NCBI GenBank assembly: GCA_964353255.1
Contig: CAYGVJ010000218.1
Span: forward strand, 1-5,044
Length of the DNA stretch: 5,044 nucleotides
Source of the DNA: VFZS01 sp964353255
GTDB taxonomy: Bacteria > Acidobacteriota > Terriglobia > Bryobacterales > Bryobacteraceae
Reading direction: 5' to 3'
Shown: positions 5,044 through 5,044 of the stretch, piece by piece
Layout of the letters: each line of letters begins with the position of its first letter
Numbering within the stretch: position 1 is the first letter of the stretch
The notes under the pieces: model-generated
The model's input: the letters and a program-made list of their open reading frames with translations, nothing else
Told to the model about the DNA's origin: nothing
The model's database searches: none
Position numbers and translations under genes: made by a program

Positions 5044-5044
5044 G

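Overview
This is a GC-rich bacterial window of the accessory-genome type. Nearly all coding lies on the minus strand. It contains one complete exported-protein gene, one complete insertion sequence (IS), and several gene fragments. An acidobacterial source (Bryobacterales/Solibacter-like) is the best guess. The reasons are the AYKPELDAWW-type helix-turn-helix followed by a membrane helix at the right edge, the DUF6345-like exported protein, and the IS3-type transposase. This is inference from family memory, not a search result.

Left part (1-1902): a possible C-terminal tail of a plus-strand gene ends at 114. It is followed by nested inverted repeats and then a hairpin just past the stop of a minus-strand gene. 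That gene (268-1902, 544 aa) has a signal peptide, a caspase/gingipain-like block with His114 and Cys149/Cys151, and a cysteine-free C-terminal half with a PepSY-like feel. A good Shine-Dalgarno sequence precedes it. About 245 nt further upstream is a strong sigma70-like promoter (2155-2183). The leader between them folds on paper into a series of hairpins, making it a candidate structured 5' UTR.

Middle (1903-3042): apart from the leader and promoter there is a plus-strand gene remnant (2196-2419) that one extra G would restore. The segment 2420-2520 holds only short inverted repeats. At 2521-3042 lies the C-terminal 173 residues of an ImmA/IrrE-type protein whose N-terminus, including the expected HExxH, is missing.

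Right part (3043-4648): a complete 1,606-bp IS3-family element with perfect 27-bp terminal inverted repeats. It carries orfA and orfB (DD35E) on the minus strand, joined by a programmed -1 frameshift at an A8 run with a downstream stem-loop. A hairpin overlaps the orfA ribosome binding site, and a hairpin-rich non-coding tail of about 210 nt follows orfB. Its left end abuts the truncated ImmA/IrrE gene. No target duplication is visible and the missing half is not on the other side, so the insertion was probably followed by a deletion or rearrangement.

Right edge (4649-5043): about 200 nt with no gene, then the last 63 codons of a minus-strand gene entering from outside the window. It encodes a DNA-binding wing, a linker and one membrane helix, then stops. 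I see no evidence that these genes form one operon. The most novel-looking elements are the structured leader with its caspase-like exported product and the short membrane-anchored regulator.
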